From positions 1 to 64,000 of the forward strand of contig JAWKPW010000010.1 of assembly GCA_041390465.1 (NCBI GenBank): a stretch of DNA of 64,000 nucleotides. The letters are read 5' to 3'. The notes under the pieces were generated by a model. That model worked only from the letters and a program-made list of their open reading frames with translations. It made no database searches and was not told where the DNA came from. Source of the DNA: JAABRU01 sp041390465 (lineage in GTDB: Bacteria; Desulfobacterota; Desulfobacteria; Desulfobacterales; Desulfococcaceae). Each line of letters starts with the position of its first letter. The stretch's first letter is position 1. Positions 61,653 through 64,000 of this stretch are shown one piece after another. The position numbers and the translations under genes are program-made.

Positions 61653-61720
61653 GCTGTTTTTGGGTCAATACAGCAGTAATGCTGCAAAAATTGCTGATAT
61701 ACCGGTTTCGGGGGTTCACA

Positions 61721-61752
61721 GGATTTGACAACTTTTTGAAAGTTGTCAAATC
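61721..61752. repeat. TTGACAACTTT palindrome, family A (copy 8)
   Basis: GGATTTGACAACTTTTTGAA followed by AGTTGTCAAATCC, between the regulator and porB. Confidence 0.75.
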
Positions 61753-61835
61753 CTGATGGCAGGTTTCAGCGTTCCGTATTTATTTCCCGGCATCTGAGCC
61801 CCCGATATTTCAGGAAGTTGCGCTTTCCTGCGTTT

Positions 61836-62735
61836 TCAGGCTGCGCTGCGGATCTCTTTTTCCCCTGTTTTGTCCAGAAGAAGTTCCCAATCCCTGTCCA
61901 CCATTTCCTGTATCACAGCGTAATCCTCCTCTTTCAGATGCCTGAAACGTCCCTGCGGAGCCATATAGTCTTTTATCGGACGGTTTCCTTTGCAATTGAG
62001 GGTGTAGCGGATTCCATCTTCCACCTCGTACAGGGGAAAGGCATTGCTCTGCACAGCCAGTCTTGCAATTTTGATGCAGTGTTCGGTGGGAACACGCCAT
62101 CCTGTGGGACAGGATGCAAAAACATGCAGAAAACGGGTTCCGCCCTTCATTTCCTTTGCCTTGCGGAACTTGCGGATCATGTCATCGGGAAACGCGATGC
62201 TGGCAGTGGCCGCATAGGGAATGCGGTGCGCGGCCATGGCTTCCACAATGTTTTTTTTCCGGGTATGCTTCCATCCCTGTCCCGGAGTGGTGGTGGTGCG
62301 GGTTCCGTAGGGAGTGGAGGAACTGCGCTGCACGCCTGTGTTCATATATGCCTCATTGTCATAGCAGACATAGATGAAATCCTCATTGCGTTCGGCCGCG
62401 CCGGAAAGAGCCTGAAATCCGATGTCAAAGGTTCCGCCGTCTCCGGCCCAGGCCACCACAGTGGTCTCAGTGTCTCCCTTCCTGTCCAAAGCTGCCCGAA
62501 GCCCGCTTGCTGCCGCGGCTGCGGTCTCAAATGCCGTGTGCAGAATCGGCACATTGAGCGAGGTATGGGGGTGAGCGCCTGCAATAATGGCCCAGCAGCA
62601 GGCCGGAATGACCATGATGGTCTTTTCCCCCAGCGCGCGCAGGGCAAATTTCATGGCCACTGTGGCCCCGCATCCCGGGCATCCCACATGGCCGGAATGC
62701 ATATAATCTTTCTGCGGCAATTCGCTTAATGTCAT
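61836..62735 (-). CDS. porB: Pyruvate:ferredoxin oxidoreductase, beta subunit
   Basis: 299 residues with the thiamine-diphosphate-binding subunit motifs: HVGCPGCGATVAMKFALRAL (Cys cluster ligands), CCWAIIAGAHPHTSLNVPIL, AWAGDGGTFDIGFQALSGAA (GDG...TPP/Mg site) and YDNEAYMNTGVQRSSSTPYG. Length and sequence fit PorB of four-subunit POR. The enzyme oxidises pyruvate to acetyl-CoA and CO2 with reduction of ferredoxin. It starts 39 bp after the porA stop. Confidence 0.92.
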   Translation of the reverse strand: MTLSELPQKDYMHSGHVGCPGCGATVAMKFALRALGEKTIMVIPACCWAIIAGAHPHTSLNVPILHTAFETAAAAASGLRAALDRKGDTETTVVAWAGDGGTFDIGFQALSGAAERNEDFIYVCYDNEAYMNTGVQRSSSTPYGTRTTTTPGQGWKHTRKKNIVEAMAAHRIPYAATASIAFPDDMIRKFRKAKEMKGGTRFLHVFASCPTGWRVPTEHCIKIARLAVQSNAFPLYEVEDGIRYTLNCKGNRPIKDYMAPQGRFRHLKEEDYAVIQEMVDRDWELLLDKTGEKEIRSAA

Positions 62736-62773
62736 TTGTGATCTCCTGTGAATCTGTTCCGTTTGTCATTGCC

Positions 62774-63928
62774 TTACCGTTTCAGCCCCACCCACACACT
62801 TTCCTTTTCCGGAGCCGGGCATTCTTTGGTCATCTGGAATATCTGTGTGAGAATCTCCGGTGTGACATCCCTTCCGCCCAGGCCGGTGATATAACCGAAA
62901 ACCGGGGGACGGAGGTCATGATTGTACAAGGCCGCACGGATTTCCTGCTTAGAGATTCCGCTTGCGCCAAAGGAGAAATTCCGATCCACCACAGCGATTT
63001 TTTTCGCATTTCCAAGCACCTGGCGGATCTGTTTTTGGGGAAAGGGACGAGACATTTTCAGTTTGGCCAGTCCCACTTTCTCTCCTTTGGCACGCAAATC
63101 TGCAATGACTGAACGGCAGGTGCTGGCAGCCGTTCCGGCCATGACCAGAATTATGTCTGCATCTTCGCAGTTCACCGCATCCAGTGCCCCGTATCTGCGG
63201 CCGAATATGCTGTCAAATTCCTCCTCGGTGCGGGCAAATGCGTCCGGAACCATTTCCATTGCCATCTGAATGTCATGGCGCATTTCCATATATACCGGAG
63301 GCGGAGCCATCTGGCTGATGGCCTGGGGATGTTTTGTGTCCAGACAGATCCTGGGCACAAAGGGAGGCAAAAACTGATCCACAGTTTCCTGATCCGGCAC
63401 ATCCACCGGTTCATAGGTATGGGAAAGGAAAAATGCGTCCAGTACCACCATGACCGGCAGATTTACGCTTTCGGCCAGCCGGTAGGCCTGCAAAGTGGTG
63501 TCCAGCACTTCCTGACCGTCTTCACAGTACAGTTGAATCCATCCGGTGTCCCGCTGGGCCAGGCTGTCGGTCTGATCCATCCAGATATTCCACCCCGGCC
63601 CCAGAGCCCGGTTGACCTCGGCCATGACAATGGGCAGCCGCGCGCCCGAAGCCCAGTGCAGAAGTTCATGCATCAAAGCCAGTCCCTGTGAGGATGAGGC
63701 TGTAAAGGTGCGCACGCCGCCGGACGCGGCCCCAATTACAGCGGCCATGGCTGAATGCTCACTTTCCACGCAGATGAATGTGGCATCCATCTTTCCCTCC
63801 GCGCAGAATTCCGAAAGCGCCTCCACAATATGGGTCTGGGGTGTGATGGGATAAGCGGACATGACCTGCACCCTTGCCAGCCGGACAGCCTCGGAAACCG
63901 CGTGACTTCCTTCCAAAACTTCTCTCAT
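62774..63928 (-). CDS. porA: Pyruvate:ferredoxin oxidoreductase, alpha subunit
   Basis: 384 residues from MREVLEGSHAVSEAVRLARV; GGAGGAAATG overlaps upstream porD. Motifs: VMSAYPITPQTHIVEALSEF, CVESEHSAMAAVIGAASGGV, RTFTASSSQGLALMHELLHW, NVPVMVV-type strand (ESVNLPVMVVLDAF) and the domain II strand IILVMAGTAASTCRSVIADL. This is the PorA pyrimidine-binding/core subunit. ATGA overlap with porD indicates coupled translation. Confidence 0.92.
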   Translation of the reverse strand: MREVLEGSHAVSEAVRLARVQVMSAYPITPQTHIVEALSEFCAEGKMDATFICVESEHSAMAAVIGAASGGVRTFTASSSQGLALMHELLHWASGARLPIVMAEVNRALGPGWNIWMDQTDSLAQRDTGWIQLYCEDGQEVLDTTLQAYRLAESVNLPVMVVLDAFFLSHTYEPVDVPDQETVDQFLPPFVPRICLDTKHPQAISQMAPPPVYMEMRHDIQMAMEMVPDAFARTEEEFDSIFGRRYGALDAVNCEDADIILVMAGTAASTCRSVIADLRAKGEKVGLAKLKMSRPFPQKQIRQVLGNAKKIAVVDRNFSFGASGISKQEIRAALYNHDLRPPVFGYITGLGGRDVTPEILTQIFQMTKECPAPEKESVWVGLKR

Positions 63929-64000
63929 AGCATTTCCTCCTCCAGGGACATGGCATTGCGGGGGCATTCTGTCACACAGATGCCGCAGCCTTTGCAGTAG
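63925..64000 (-). CDS. porD: Pyruvate:ferredoxin oxidoreductase, delta (ferredoxin) subunit, partial
   Basis: Only the C-terminal ~24 codons are in the window: YCKGCGICVTECPRNAMSLE and EEML. CxxCxxC...CP is a [4Fe-4S] cluster ligand set of the two-cluster ferredoxin-like subunit. It continues past the window edge. First of the por genes visible on this strand. Confidence 0.85.
   Translation of the reverse strand, partial: YCKGCGICVTECPRNAMSLEEEML

Overview
The window looks like a chromosomal segment of a large-genome anaerobic bacterium, most likely a Desulfobacterota (Desulfobacteraceae/Desulfonema-like) sulfate reducer. This is inferred from a pyruvate:ferredoxin oxidoreductase operon (porD-porA-porB), an oxygen-sensitive NrdG-type radical SAM activase, an ADP-forming acyl-CoA synthetase, REC-DUF4388 and hybrid signalling proteins, and a very high load of toxin-antitoxin genes, Uma2 nucleases, IS remnants and small palindromic or MITE-like repeats. 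No rRNA, tRNA or CRISPR array was seen.

Layout. (1) 0-18 kb is a decaying accessory island. It holds an ISAzo13 transposase in two frames, an integron-type attC site with a cassette-like ORF, an IS630 wreck that cuts a RelE-type gene, HicA/HicB, a Uma2 nuclease, an MNT nucleotidyltransferase, and a PD-(D/E)XK protein with a perfect heptad repeat. These are followed by a frameshifted PLD-SNF2 helicase plus N6-adenine methylase locus (probably a dead defence or restriction system) with a PIN gene pair between its two genes, a VapBC pair, and an IS4-like wreck flanked by a ~230 bp direct duplication. (2) 18-28 kb is mostly intact core-like genes: a very unusual fusion of a STAND/AAA ATPase and TPR region to a class A penicillin-binding protein, an SPFH protein, NrdG and an ADP-forming CoA ligase. 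(3) 28-37 kb holds a GAF-ANTAR regulator and a lipid/polyketide-type cluster. The first half of the cluster (ketosynthase, thioesterase, PKS dehydratase) is broken by frameshifts. The second half (ACP, ketosynthase fused to a ketosynthase lacking the active-site Cys, B12/radical SAM) is intact and translationally coupled. A response regulator-adenylate cyclase lies between the halves on the other strand. (4) 37-49 kb is a second accessory stretch: two YebG-like genes, a Uma2 nuclease, an SGNH hydrolase, a eukaryotic-type S-adenosylmethionine decarboxylase homologue, a HigBA remnant, a second ISAzo13 wreck, a broken thioredoxin-like gene, a broken GAF/rhodanese gene, an HD-domain protein, a TIR-domain stub and a broken VapBC. 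(5) 49-64 kb is housekeeping and signalling: asnS, ilvA, tatA, a CCA-adding-type enzyme, a LolD-like ABC ATPase, a hybrid histidine kinase, a double nitroreductase interrupted by a single in-frame TAG, a REC-DUF4388 regulator and porDAB.

At least five dispersed repeat families recur between genes: (A) ~31 bp palindromes built on TTTGACAACTTT/AAAGTTGTCAAA, 8 copies; (B) AACCGGATTTTT palindromes, 5-6 copies; (C) 59-224 bp elements ending in ATACCRATTCNCCATTGA, 5 complete copies plus halves; (D) ~145 bp elements ending in TGGGTCAAACCGGTTGA, 3 copies; (E) 117-167 bp elements ending in TATACTG(N)CAACTTTGGTTTTTT, 2 copies. The many frameshifts are concentrated in accessory genes while the long core genes are clean. 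That argues for real gene decay rather than general sequencing error, but this cannot be proved from the sequence alone.
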